A DNA stretch of 64,000 bases from Elysia chlorotica (GCA_003991915.1 RQTK01000987.1:91027-155026); one strand, 5' to 3'. Counted from the first letter of the stretch, positions 40,786 to 53,400 are shown. Translations and numbers: made by a program. Notes: generated by a model not told the origin, from the letters alone.

Positions 40786-40888
40786 TGCTTAGAATTCAGC
40801 AAAAGTGTAGATAAAAAATAAAACTGATAGGATTAGTCTTTTTAGCGACTCTTTTGCTGAATTCCAAGCAGTTTTATTTTTTATCTAC
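40786..40888. repeat. Paired inverted repeats in non-mirror order
   Basis: Segment a (40786-40805) is inverted at 40851-40870 with one mismatch and segment b (40807-40826) is inverted perfectly at 40869-40888. A simple palindrome would give the order a b b' a'; here it is a b a' b'. Confidence 0.88.
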
Positions 40889-41366
40889 TCTTTTTAGGCC
40901 CTTGCAACCTTTTCCTGTAAGCCCGTATTCGCTGGTGCCTTATTTTTTTGTTTTCAAGCATAGATACATATGAAATGCATTTTTTAATTTTTCAAATAAG
41001 TAAATCAATCAAATCATCGAGGATCTTTGCTTGTTGAATATTTATGACATGTTCGGGGTTATTTAAATAGTTACCTGAAATGGCATATTCATTTTTCAAA
41101 TATATATATATATTAGTATTAGATGTGATCCTTTGCTGTACTTTAATTTTTGATATCGTCATTGCATGATTTATAAATTTGAGTGTCATTTTGTTCAGTG
41201 TGGTTCTGAATGTTCGATTCCTAGCGTGATAACAAGAGCATTCATATTCAGACTTTTGTCAGAATTATTATCTCTGATTTTATTTCAACTAAATTTTGCA
41301 TCCACAAGGGATGTACTAGCAGACAATAGAACTAGAAGAAATGTTCAATAAAATCAACTTTTTACG

Positions 41367-41393
41367 ACGTGACTATGTGCAATAATTAAGCTA
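41367..41393 (+). repeat. 27-bp direct repeat, copy 2
   Basis: Second copy, 643 bases downstream, next to a (TA)n run. The two could be the ends of an inserted element or relics of a local duplication. Confidence 0.85.
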
Positions 41394-41754
41394 TATATAT
41401 ATATTTTTTTTTTACATCGGATGGAAGTATAGATGTATCCTTTAATATTTCCCAGTACAAAACACCGAGTCCGATCTCCTTAGTGCAATCCATAGCCAAT
41501 ATCCAATCTATTCATTGAATTTATTTGAATTGCTTTTCCCAGGGTAAGCAGCGTGTGATGTTTCAAACATTCTTTGATCATAAACGTAGGAATTTTTCTC
41601 TCTTGTAGTAGTCTTATAGTAAATCTGAAGGGAAAAAAAAAGTACCAGGCACATCTGGAGCTTCTACACCGTTTCTGGATCTTGGCAGTCTATAGTTAAA
41701 TGTTTGCTTTACGACAGAAAGTTGTAGATGTGATAGAGGCGTTATGATAATACA

Positions 41755-42080
41755 TGTATTACCTTCCATAAAGATAACGCATCGTCTGCGACTAAGGAGA
41801 TGTTAGCTCTATCCCTGTACCTGGAATAGGACTACTATCTGGGATGGAATGCCTGTACTAAATCCCCATAAAAATGACAGACTGAATAATCCGCAGTCGC
41901 TATTTCTTTCACAGGCACAAACATCAACTATGACAAATTTTCTATTGGCGTGAGTAATGGCAAGCAGCACTAATATTTTGTAGTTAAAACATTTCGAACC
42001 TGAATTATTAAATTTTGGTTTACGTACGCAGATATGTTTCCCATGTGCAGTTGTGAAATAACGAATTCGCTGAAAAAAAT
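41755..42080 (-). pseudogene. PIF/Harbinger transposase (DDE_4 nuclease) remnant
   Basis: Minus-strand frame with GKHICVRKPKFNNSGSKCFN, then YKILVLLAITHANRKFVIVD and SDCGLF, the core of HARBI1-type transposases. After a frameshift, ISLVADDALSLWK matches the third catalytic region. The first catalytic Asp (DGKH in active enzymes) reads HGKH here, and the frame is broken near 41809, so it is inactive. No terminal inverted repeats or Myb-like partner gene were identified. Confidence 0.8.
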
Positions 42081-42298
42081 TCAGGCGCGATCTTCGACCA
42101 CCGGTCTTTAAGGTTTTGCTATTACTTGTAGAACATCCCAGATGACTATTCAGGCCAGTACATGTATGAATACCAGCACGATAATGATAGCGACGTGGGT
42201 TGTTGTTTATTTTTTTACTCCAAGCGAAAAATAAGAATAATCTTTGTACTTTTTTTTCATCGATATTCTTCATTGTTTCTCCCTCTCTTTCTGTCTCT

Positions 42299-42405
42299 CT
42301 TGTCTCATGTGGTAGTACATAAAGTTGTCAGATGTAAGTCTTGGGGCCCGTCCACAATATAACCTATATAGTGCTGATGTTAGACGTTAAACGAACTCAA
42401 CTACA
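42299..42405 (+). mobile_element. tRNA-derived SINE, 3' fragment
   Basis: Matches the 3' half of the 44.3-kb SINE: tcatgtggtagtacataaa, gttgtcagatg, cttggggccc, cctatatagtgctgatg, then gacgttaaacgaactcaacta. The tRNA-like head is absent, so it is a 5'-truncated copy. Confidence 0.85.
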
Positions 42406-44125
42406 ACCCCATCGCCCTCTTTGTGTGTTTGAATTTCTCTCCCTCAGTTTATATAGAAAAACAAGAGACGACGCTGAAGTGACTGTGAATGTGATGTAAT
42501 TGTAAGACATACAGACATCTCATTACTCTATCTCTCAGTTCTCGTACTCCCGCTCCATCCTCAGAATTATGAGTATAAGACTATAACAAAATGGAATTTA
42601 AAAAATCATTATAATTTTCCTTCCAGTATTTCTTTTAAATAACACACACTTTCAAACACTCTGACCGCTTCATCAAAATACTCTAAACGAAGATTGAAAG
42701 AGCATACATCATATGCTACCATCATCTCTGCCCAATGGATTTAACGTCCGAATTCCAAGCACCGCACACGCATTCTGGTGCAAAGTGGTCGTATCAAATG
42801 CCTTTCCTCTTGTTGGTTGAACTCTTTTCATAAATATAGGTGCATTGTATTTGCGGTTTTGCACTGAAGACATTCTGTAAAACCAAACACTCAGAAACAC
42901 ATGTGATTTATGGTCACAAGGCTGGATAATTAGAAGATGTTGAGTGCTAGTCTAAATAAAATGGAATAGTGATGTTTTTTATACATAGACATGTATTTAA
43001 TTCCCAGGAAAGCATGTTCAAATGAATACAGCATACAATAAAACATCCATGTACAGCTTTTCTGAATGTAAGGTCAACATAAAATGTGGTAGCTCATTGC
43101 TACATATATTAAAATGATCATGTCATGAACAGATCATCATGACATCCTTTATAATGTACACAAACAATGTTTTTATGTACAACATTGTGATCTGAAATCT
43201 CTCCAGCTCATTCTGTTCACAGCCGTAAGATCTTATACAGGAACGGTAACATAAAGGACAAAGTTTTCATGGTGAATAACTCCTCAATAATACCAAGAAT
43301 TTAAAGCAACATCAAAATTATTGGTTTCTTTGCACAATGTGAGCATTTGAGTTATTTCACCTTCATACCCAATGTATTCAAAAAAGAATTGCATTGATTA
43401 TAAATTACAGCTTCATGAAAGCTCCGGTTTCTTTCATTGTTATTCAATCTGCCTGATTATCTGGGAAATATATGCATATATCCCTGCCCCTCTCTTCATT
43501 TACAAGACAAGGCAGTGGTTATCTCATAACTTCAAGTTTAAAAAACATTTCGACTACATGTATATTATCTGCGCAATACTGACAAGTGTATGTGCAGGTA
43601 TACTTTGATTGCAAAGCAATACTTAAAAGATTAAAAGACATTTTTAATCACACTTCTTACAGGAAAACGAGCATATGTCAATTATAGGGGGGACCTACAT
43701 CTTTCCAGCCATCATTTTATACTCTATCTATTTCTACAGGTTTCATTTATTCATGTGTAATTGTATTCTAGCGTTGCTGTCAAACCAACTGCCTCACAAC
43801 ATTTCACAACTCAAAGTACAGCAAAGTATTGTTTGCTTCAGAGAGAGGAATGATAAAAAAACACCAAAGTATGTTACACGCAAATAGACAAAACGATGTA
43901 GTCAAACCATGAAAATTGATGGAATGAAATTTAAAATCATTAGCAAACGGAACAATGTTTACCCAAACTCAACAGCTTATAAGTAACATTCAATAAATGT
44001 GATGCTGCAATACAATTTGGGCCCCTCATTGAGTTTTGTAAGGTAATTATACAACATAGATAATCACCCACTACTCATTAAAAGGCTATAGAGAGGCCAC
44101 ACCCAAAACAGACACACAACTCACA
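42406..44125. other. No gene seen; AT-rich intergenic DNA
   Basis: Between the truncated SINE and the full-length one; no coding signal. Confidence 0.5.
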
Positions 44126-44126
44126 T

Positions 44127-44157
44127 CTCTCTCTCTGTCTGTCTGTCTGTCTCTCTT
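44127..44157. repeat. Short (TC)n/(TCTG)n tract
   Basis: TC units followed by a run of TCTG units. Confidence 0.9.
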
Positions 44158-44329
44158 ACTTAGACTCTTAAAAAAAAGGTGTGTGTGTGTTGGAGGGGGA
44201 ATTTAATGGTTTAAGGGAGAATCAACTGCCATAACAACAAATTCAAATAAATTCAAATTTAAAATGAACTGGATTGCACTTAACATGATTATCACGAATA
44301 AAAAGGAGATGAATGACATTGCAACAGAC

Positions 44330-44584
44330 AAGTGGCCCTGGGGTAGAACACCAGCTTCCGGCGCAAAAGTTCCGGGTTCGAGTCTTGGCGGATTCGCTCC
44401 CTACTGGTTGGGTCGGTGTCAGTTTTATGTGACCGGCTGAGACAGGAGTCTTGGTATCCGACCCTGTCTCACGTGTGGCAGCTCATAAAATTGTCAGACG
44501 TCAGTCTTGGGGCCCTTCCACAACATAGCCTATATAGTGCTGATCTTGGACGTTAAATCAACTCAACTACCATTACCAACAACA
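44330..44584 (+). mobile_element. tRNA-derived SINE, full-length copy with 9-bp target-site duplication
   Basis: Head agtggccctggggtagaac acts as the A-box region and ggttcgagtc (44375-44384) is a canonical B box, so it carries an internal RNA polymerase III promoter. The body runs to gttaaatcaactcaacta with a short A/C-rich tail. Direct repeats gcaacagac at 44321-44329 and 44585-44593 are the target-site duplication. Confidence 0.92.
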
Positions 44585-45998
44585 GCAACAGACGGGTCAA
44601 CTTGTCTTTTTCTTCAAGGAAATATTGGTTTTTAAATTAAAATCCAACACATTAAGTTAAATGATAAGTTAAAAGCACAGATATTAAATGAAAAGAAAAA
44701 AAAAAGAAAAAACGGACCAAAAGCAACCAATGGCAGTGTGAAAAAGACCTCTAAAAAAGCAATATAACCTTAGCATCTCTATACATGTTCACAGCAATAT
44801 TAAAAACCTTTTATTTTATTAACAAAGGCTGAATAAAAAAAATAAAACCATGACTTGTGGTTCAATGACAAAATACTTTACCCGTTAAGAAAATTTCGTT
44901 TATTTTCATATGAAGATGAATGTTTCCATTGAAAAACGAGTAAGGATAATTGATTGCAAACAAGAATATCCATGGACTTGTGGTTAAACTTAAACAACCA
45001 TGTACACTTCACAAATGTATCATTTTGAACACACACTTGTAAAGCCTATTTTTTTCTTATAGAAATCATGTATGTTTTATAACATTTGCTTCTTTGTGGG
45101 GCATTTTCTTGGAGAATACAAATTACAATGTTAATGACATAAAAGTACACATTAGACTTTGAAGGACTTTACCCATTGAATCCTTTCTACAGCCAAAAAA
45201 CAAAACAAAAAAAAACAAACAAAACCACCACACACCACATTTAGAATTGTCTAAGAAATGTCTTGAATTTTTACTCAGCTTTCACATAAAATTAAACTAA
45301 AAAAATAATGCTCTACAATATTGTAGGTGACATATTTTGTTAAAGCTTAAAAACAATGAGGTAACTAAAAGGAACACCAAAATGGTCAGCAGAACTCATT
45401 TTTCCCACCATAAAGAAGTTGAAGCTCTTTGGTCTTGTTTCTTTATCCTCTAAATATTGTTTGTGACACTTCATTGTGTAGCTCAATATAGCTATTACTG
45501 TGCTGATGTGCCATAAAACAAACAACAATCACAGTGTATGTTTAGCTATCCAGTAGACTTTACTTAACAAATGTGAGGGTTTTCCATCTGAAAGGCTCAA
45601 AGAAGACATGAGCTCTCTTCAGAAATGGTTTGAAAAAAACTAGGTATTTCATTTGAATTTTAGAATCCTACATATTATGGAAAACACCTGGTTCTGATGG
45701 ATGGATGAAATAATTGTTTTATAATCTGAAATCATATACTTAGTTCTAAGTAACTTAAGTTAGCTAACCATGGACAGTGATTTGAAATTTGAAAAAACAC
45801 GAGAAGTTTAAAGAGACTTGAAAATGGAAAGTTAGGGAGAGTGGAGCAACTACTCTCATGAAAGGGCAATAACTCACTAATACTTCAGAGGTCCAATGGA
45901 AATTCCTTGGGAGGAAAACTGGTTTGATCAACTGATCAACTGAAATTAACATCTTCCATCTCAATGATGATGCTCTTCTCATGTCATGACTTCATGTA

Positions 45999-46239
45999 GA
46001 GTTGATTGGTTTAACGTACAACATCAGCACTATTGTGGACTAGCCCCTAGATTGATGTCTGACAGTTTTATGTGCTCCTACACACCAGACAGGGCGGAGA
46101 TACCAAAGCTCCTGCCTCAGCCGATCACATTCAACTGACAACAAAACTAGGCAGTAGGGGGCGAAATTGCCAGTGCTCGAACCACAGATCTCCTGCGTTG
46201 GAGGCCGATGTTCTACCCCAGCACCACTGCACCCCCCTA
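45999..46239 (-). mobile_element. tRNA-derived SINE, full-length copy with 10-bp target-site duplication
   Basis: Minus-strand copy: ggtgctggggtagaacatcg, then B box ggttcgagca, body and 3' end gttaaaccaatcaactc. Target-site duplication acttcatgta at 45989-45998 and 46240-46249. Confidence 0.93.
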
Positions 46240-46249
46240 ACTTCATGTA

Positions 46250-47936
46250 ATTTGAATATGGAAATAATGGAAACATGAATTAACAGTGCTTGGAGCAAAC
46301 AATTCATTGCTAAAAAATTGTTGAAACAAAATGTGAATTAAATGCCTGGAAAGTTTGGTTCATTTCTAGTCATATATAAAAATGATTCACAATGTGAGGT
46401 GTCACTGTCAGTCTTGTTGAACAGATCTATGACATGAGTATATTTTTATCATAATTCTATACATTTGTTATATTACATGACTGACAATTGAATGAAGCCT
46501 GTTTTTAGTAGGGCCTTTAAAGTTCATATGCTTTAGCGTTAAAATATTCTCAGCATTACATATTTGAAACAACTTCATAACGACAAACGGAACATATAAA
46601 AAGAAAAAAAAAGGAAAGGATTATTCAGGTGCAGAGTTTTTATATATTAAATTTGGGTATTTTTTAAACAGTTACTAGACAGAACAAAACATATTAGACT
46701 ACAGCAAAAACCAAAAAAAAAAACAAAAACAAAAATCAATGTCTGATAATTTGAATTTTCCAAGAGGATAGTTATTTTGTCCTCTTTGGCTCACTTAGAA
46801 TATGACTGATAATTTTAATTCTTTGTGGTTTAATTTTTTAATTAAAAGTGGCACCAAAAATAGGTTACAAAAGTACTATCAATCGAGCAACAGTCAATGT
46901 TTATTGCTGATCAAGAATTTATAAGAAATGAGGTTGGGAGAATGTTGCTATAGAAAGAAGAAAAAAGGAAAGAAACATAAATGCAAGATTTCAAAGGAGG
47001 TAAGCAGGTGAATCTACTTTTTAACACTTTTGTGGTTCAGCTATGCTCCTTCTGTAATTAGAAGCGTTTTGGTCTTAATTTGAAGTTCAGATCCATTCTC
47101 AAGCAATTTGAATAATGAGGTTTCCACTGTACATAAAACTAAGCACCTGAAAATCTCTTTCCCCCCAATTTTAAATCAATATGACAATAATCTTCAGCAA
47201 GAATTATGCGTCAAATGAGAAAAACACACAAAAGTGAGTAAGTTAACTTTACATTACAGGGATTTCAATGACACATACTCTTAGGATTACAAAAATATTG
47301 GGAAATATGAATACTAAAGTTTTGACATGAAAGCAATCTAAGTAGAAAATTTTACAAAATAAATTGAAATTAAATAATTGTATGTAAAAAATGTCTTTAT
47401 AGATGCGTAGGAAATGCAACAAAAATCTTGATGTAAATCAGATGGTTGTGTGACATGCTACTCAAACTAATTCCTAAATTATAAAATAATTATGGGAGCA
47501 TAGTTGTCTGGCTACTATTATTTCCTATTCTGTGAAAATTATGTAAACATGAAATAAAACTGAAAAAAAAACCCAACAAAAAAAAAACAAAAAAAACATT
47601 GATTGTTTTTTGTGTGTGGAAAAAAAAAAGGTTATGTGTCCCATTTTTGGACTGCAAAAATTAATTATGAAAGAGGGAAAAAAAAAAGATCCAGATAAAT
47701 GAAAATTGACTGAGCAGTATCCACTGTAATATGAAATCTTTGAAACACAATGTTAACATAGCAAAGGTTCATTTTAAAATGCTCGGGCTTCAGAGGAGAT
47801 AAGAAGTAATTAAAATGTGAAATTATGGTGGAAACAATACCCACCTGATTAGTAAAAGACTAAAACAGTATTGAGAATTTCAAACTTGGTTAGCCTTAAA
47901 AATATAGCTGGGAATTGAAAATTTTGATTTGAGAGA
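46250..47936. other. No gene seen; AT-rich, A-homopolymer-rich
   Basis: Might include distal 3' UTR of UBAP1, but nothing shows how far that transcript extends. Confidence 0.4.
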
Positions 47937-48045
47937 ACCACTAAGGCTGGGGTCCAGGGGATGCCGAGGCCTTGGTGCGGCCCATGGCGCACAACCCTTG
48001 TGGGGGTGCATGGGGGCAAAGCCCCCCAATACCAACGAATTTTGA
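47937..48045 (-). repeat. GC-rich segment with a perfect hairpin, probable interspersed repeat
   Basis: A GC-rich island in very AT-rich surroundings. It includes gggggcaaagccccc (48012-48026), a perfect 6-bp stem with AAA loop. I recall similar 'gggcaaagccc' segments as common repeats in marine invertebrate genomes, but cannot name the family. Confidence 0.5.
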
Positions 48046-48249
48046 TGGTTTTAAAGGCCATTTTTTACCTTAGCTGAACAGAAATTAAGAACAGTAATAC
48101 CTTAACTACAGTTAATTACATTGATTTAATGGTATTAATGATTAGAAAAGAAAACAAACCATACATTGACAGACATAATGGTAAAATAAAATATCAGGAA
48201 AAAAAGATTAATGTGAAAAAGACAAATATAAAAATGTTGATGAATAAAA

Positions 48250-48530
48250 ATATTACAAAAATGGAAGTGGGTTCCCATCGTCCTGGGCCTTCCTTTTGGG
48301 TATCACAGGTTCAGGGATTCTTTCTTTTTCTTCTGATAAGTATGTCATCTCTGTCAACGATGGTGATGAAGTCAATGTTGCTGATGCTGTTGATGTACTT
48401 GATGATCCTAAAATATTGGCAGCTCTGCTAGAGAGGGCAAAAATTAAACAGGTGGGCCTAAACGCAAAGCGTAGCAAGGGCAAAAAAAAAAAAAATCCAG
48501 CAGCATGCGATGGCATGGGGCATTGATGGG
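48250..48530. other. Open frames on both strands, unassigned
   Basis: The plus strand has a 76-codon frame with DVLDDPKILAALLERAKIKQ and a basic Lys-rich end; the minus strand has an 87-codon frame. One may be a remnant of a transposon or retrocopied gene. No domain recognised and no splice context. Confidence 0.25.
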
Positions 48531-50290
48531 CTATAATAACAATTAATTATTGATTGATGGGAAATTGTACAGCACATGTAAAACTAGAGGGGACAATACA
48601 AAATAAGAACCTAATCATTTAATACCAGGTGAGGTTGGATTGCTCCTGCTCAGGCGTACTTTGTCGGAGTCCATGGTTGTTTTGACGTGGACCTCCAGTA
48701 ACACCTCTGCTCATGTACTGTATGCAATCAATTTCCTACAAAGTATGCAGTAGATCATCCCAGGTGATCTACTGCGGTTAATTCCCAGCTATGTAAAAAG
48801 TAAATTGTTCGTCACCAAAATAAAAAAAAAAATCCTTCTGGAGGTTTAATTTAAGTCTATTACAATAAATAAATTTGGCAAGTAACAAGTTTTTACAAAA
48901 CAAAATATGTCAAATCACAGGAAATAAATTTAATTTCATATTCTCCTAACTTAAGATTATTTCCCTTATTTTGTAAAAAAAACAAACAAATCTCTAAAGT
49001 TTTTATTGTCAAAACTGCAAAACTGAGATAGTTTAACATCCTCATAACCCTACTGAAAATATGTTACGTTAAAAAAAAAAAATGATGTAAAGATTGAATG
49101 GTGGAAAAGTTTAAAATTTAGGAGGTGATGTAAAAAAATTGTAGGTTCCATCAAAGAGTAATTCTTTTTAGGATATAAAATGCACTTAAAATCATTCTCT
49201 CAGTTCCTATTAATCTCATGCTTAATGTTTTGGAATAGTCAATACGAAAACTCATAAATAGGTATGCAAAAGTTAGAAAAAAACAACAACATCCTAAACA
49301 AAATATTTTCTGAATCATGTGAAAAGCCTAGTACTAGTAGTAGTACTCATGGTTTGACTACTTAACACAAATATCGATCTTTATAAATGTGCTGCTTGGA
49401 AGCAAAAAAAGAGCATTTTTTCCAGGGTTTTATTACACCAGATTAAGTCATAGTAATCATACTGATCAAATAAAAGGATAGCAAAGCTTAAATTTTGAAC
49501 AACTCTTATTTTTATGCCATTTTTTTACCGCTTGAAACATATTAAAAGTGCATTTTATCAAATCCAGTTAAAGAGAAAGGCACATTTGAACTTTGACGAC
49601 ATGTTCAGTTTCTTTTGATTTGATCTCTTTATGTGTTATTATTGACAGAACCTAGCCACTATTTTAAAGGCTCACATGTCTCTTGGTACAATCTTTAGAT
49701 TTCCATCTCTATGCCTCTGTTTAGAATAAAGTTTAAATTACACAGATTGGAAATTATCTTTTTTCCAGCCTTATTTGTTTATGTCAATGAATAAAAATAA
49801 AAAAACAAAAATTCAAACAGACCTCCGGTGTTTTTCTCTTTTGCCAAGTTTTTTCTCACACAATAAACATTTGAACTTATAAACTTTGTAAAAATATCTT
49901 TAGGATACACTATTTGTAAAACTAGTCATTTTATCTTTTAAAATGTAAAGCACTCATATTATTAAAAAACAAAAAGCAGCATAAACGAGCGCACCTAGTG
50001 AACACCCGGCCTGGACCACGTACCTCCCACAGCTGCAAGATCCAATACAATATAAAAAAGGACACTGCAGCCACAGTGAACTGCCATCTACCAGACGTCC
50101 CTTTTTCGGGCCAAGAGCACTTGAGAAAAAAGTGAGCATATTTTACACCCCTCTACCTCCTGATCCGTTTTAGACCAGGTGTTCACTATGTGAGCACATT
50201 AACATCTAAACATCATAGATCTACATAAAAAGCAGATACATAAACCCGAAGACCAGCTTAACTCTAAAAATCCTTTGCTCATATCAGGAG
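48531..50290. other. Downstream flank / possible 3' UTR of UBAP1
   Basis: AT-rich, no coding signal. The minus-strand AATAAA nearest to the UBAP1 stop is at 49433-49428. A small inverted-repeat-bounded element lies at 49996-50188. Confidence 0.4.
49996..50188. mobile_element. Possible MITE bounded by 14-bp inverted repeats
   Basis: tagtgaacacccgg (49996-50009) and ccaggtgttcacta (50175-50188) are inverted copies with one mismatch, and the flanking bases show weaker complementarity. The 193-bp element ends 100 bases from the UBAP1 stop. No clear target-site duplication was found. Confidence 0.4.
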
Positions 50291-50416
50291 TCACGCTGTC
50301 AAAATGTCAAGAGCTTTATCGTGCTCTAAATCTGTTGAGACTAGAGCATCATGAATCTTGTCACGTTGAAATCCAAGTTCTTCAAATTGAGCATGCAGTT
50401 GAAGAAAGCGTTCAGC
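50291..50416 (-). CDS. UBAP1: UBAP1 last coding exon and stop
   Basis: The acceptor cccaatcag is followed by 41 codons and TGA. It encodes AERFLQLHAQFEELGF, then QRDKIHDALVSTDLEHDKAL and DILTA, matching the last UBA of the SOUBA. The opposite-strand ORF here is a shadow. No near canonical AATAAA was found; the first on this strand is about 860 nt downstream (49433-49428), so the 3' end is undefined. Confidence 0.88.
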   Translation of the reverse strand, partial: AERFLQLHAQFEELGFQRDKIHDALVSTDLEHDKALDILTA

Positions 50417-53400
50417 CTGATTGGGAAGAAAGTGAAACTTTATGTTTTAAGGAATTGACAAAAATAATCAATTAAGTTGAATAAAAAATGTATGGTTGTT
50501 TTCTGGAGTTTAATTTAACAGAAAATGCAGGTTTCGATAAAGGATTGTACTATTATACTTAGAAATATTTTTTCAATTAATCCCATTTGACCTGATGTAT
50601 GTTTATTATTATTTAATCTAAAAAATAGCCAAAAGTGAACAATGTGAATACAATCTAGATCCCTGTTTGACTTAAATAAGTTTTTTTAATAATGCTAGAC
50701 AAGGCAGGGTTGTATATCAGGGCTGACTGCTCTGGGTGATGCACCTGCCCTTTTCCTGCCCATCTTCCTTTTCCACTCAACTCTGTTGTAAATAAGCCAA
50801 GACCCGTGATACATGGAATTGAATGCATACGATAAAGATGACAATACCATTCCCAAAAAGATATTTTTGATGACCCCCTTTCCTGTTTTTTAAAGGGATA
50901 AGTTTTAATTTAAGAAAAACTCTACGTCCTCTGGAAGTCATTGATCCATAGAAACCAAGTTCAAAAATAAATCTATAAGTCATTCATATTTGTGGTCTAA
51001 GATTCAAAGGAATATGAAAAGAGTGTCTTTCTTTGATTTCATTTTGATGCCAAAGCTTAATGTCAGAGCCTCTCTTCCACCATATTTTGTTCATTTTTTT
51101 TCCTAAAAAAAAAAGGGGGCTCTTTCCCTTCATGCACCCATTTCTGTCCCTCAACTGTCTATTTATATCTTTTGGCCATCTCACAGTTTACTTAACCTAA
51201 TATATTTTTTTACTTCAATTCTTTAACCCCAAAATTGTCTTCCCTTTTCAAGACTAGCAGGTAAAAAAACATTTATCCTTCATTCAACCACAAACCTTTT
51301 CCAAATCATTCTTAAAAGTGAACAATGCGGATTCAACCATCACAGGTGCGTATCTTTGTTCCCCAAGCTTGTCTGCAGCAAGTAAATGGTCCAACACCTA
51401 GAGCAGGATGAAGGGAAAGTTTAATTTATAATATAAAATTAATCACTACCAAATTAATAGTATAATTATATAATATATATCATATAGTTATTCAAATGAT
51501 AAAAGCCAGCAGCGCAGACATGGGTAAATAACTTGTGGTGAACAAAGTAAGACATTGTGTTCCGTTATAAAGTCAAGAAATATTGTGCCCTACAAGAGGC
51601 AATCACCATAATACATACGTCATAACTCCCCTTATTTGAAATGGTTCACAGAAACATGAGATTTAAAAACATGTCGATCATTCCCTGTATATATTTTCCT
51701 CCTATATTTCCTATTGATTTTGAGTTCTCTCTAAATGCATGTTGCTCATCCACCCCTATCCTGTCTGCAAATTTCTTTCTACTTGCCTGTAGTTCCAGAT
51801 CTGTCCTCTGCCATTTTTATGCCATTGGTCAATTATGCTCGTCTCCCTTTGAATATTCTCAGCAAGATCTTTCCCTTTGAGTACACCCTAACCCTTTCAT
51901 GTCCTTACCCAGACATCATAATTATTTCCCTACTTTCTTGCCCACATGAAATTTCAATTAGCAGGTAAAGGCTTAAAGCCTCACCTCCTTCTCTTTGTTG
52001 CCAAATTTTTGCACAGCTCGAGCCACTCTTGGTCTCAGAAAGCCCATGTTGGCGAGAATGTCTGTGAAAGCTTGCTCCTCTCGAGTCAGGCTGGAGTATG
52101 GATCAGATAAGCCCAAGGACTGAGCGGGGCTGACAATACTTGGAGGTGGAGGAAGAGGCACATGGCGATTCCAAGGCTGTGGGAAAATAGCCAGCAAACA
52201 TTTCATATTACATTTTATTTTACACTAAATTGAGTGGATATACATGATTCAAATGTCAAAGACCTAACCAAAAAAAAAAAAAACATATTCAGAAAGAAAA
52301 TACAAAGCTGTAATGAATGAGAAACATTTATAAGTTTAAACCTGTTCCATTATTAGATGTAAAAAAATTGGAAGCATTAAAAAAATTTGTTTTGGTCTTT
52401 TCAAAAACAGATTGTTTGAGTTACAATATTTTCAACAAAAATAAGTGGTACTTACATACAAAATAAACTAGAAATAAATTGAAAGTTCAGTGCATGGAGT
52501 TGTATTAAAAAAACTGCAACAACAAAAAATAACCAATGAACTACTGAATGAACTATTTTTCGAATTATGCTTCAGTGAAATTTCAATGTGTCTATTTCAA
52601 ATTTATTAAATACTTCAATCATCTAACATTACCACTAGTTAGCAAATATCATTGCATGGCCTTTGCAATAAAAAATAAGAAAAAAAAAAAAAACTTTAAA
52701 GAGATGTGGTTCGAAGGATAACAAATAATTTGAATTGATGTGATTTTAATGTAAGAAATAGAAGGGGCCATAAGCTAATATTTTAAATTTGATAAAATAG
52801 GAAAAAACCTGTGGACTAGCAGCAGAATTTCTTGGAGGGCTGCCAACACCATTAGTAGTTGACCCTGCCATCAGATCAGAGGTTGAGTTGTAGTGTCGGC
52901 TGTATGGACTTTGGCGACTGTGCTCTTCTGATTGGCCAGAGTTACCCAGAAACATGGCAAGAGATGGACCCGTGGAACTAGACATGGCCTCTGATGACTG
53001 GGTGGGAGTTTTGTTCCTAGGGGCTGGCTTGGGACCTACAGGCGGTGGTGGAGCTGGTCTGCTGGGTTTGATTGAAGGGGCAGCTGGTGGTGGACTTGGC
53101 GATACAAGTTCTCTGCCATTGGATTGCTGAACAGGCGAGCCTTTTGCACACTCTCTGGGACTGACAAATGAAGGATTCCAAAGCTGGGTAGAGGCTGAAT
53201 CATGCGATGAATTCTCAGGTTGAGCTGTTGCAGGTTGTTGATCAGGCACTGATTGGCATGAACCAGTATCTGTTACATGTGCGGATTTGTTTATAGGTGG
53301 CAAGACAGGTTTGTATATTTGACTGTTCATACCAGAAGCAAGAAAGGACCCATCTACAGCTGGGCTGATTTTATGAGAAGCAACTCCATTTAATAGAGGT

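Noticed and set aside
50275-50475. Plus-strand 66-codon ORF
   Set aside because: Shadow of the last UBAP1 coding exon on the minus strand, which has splice and homology support.
52746-52808. Extension of UBAP1 exon 4 past 52809 to a stop
   Set aside because: The added residues resemble intron read-through; the donor at 52808 leads in frame to the next conserved exon.
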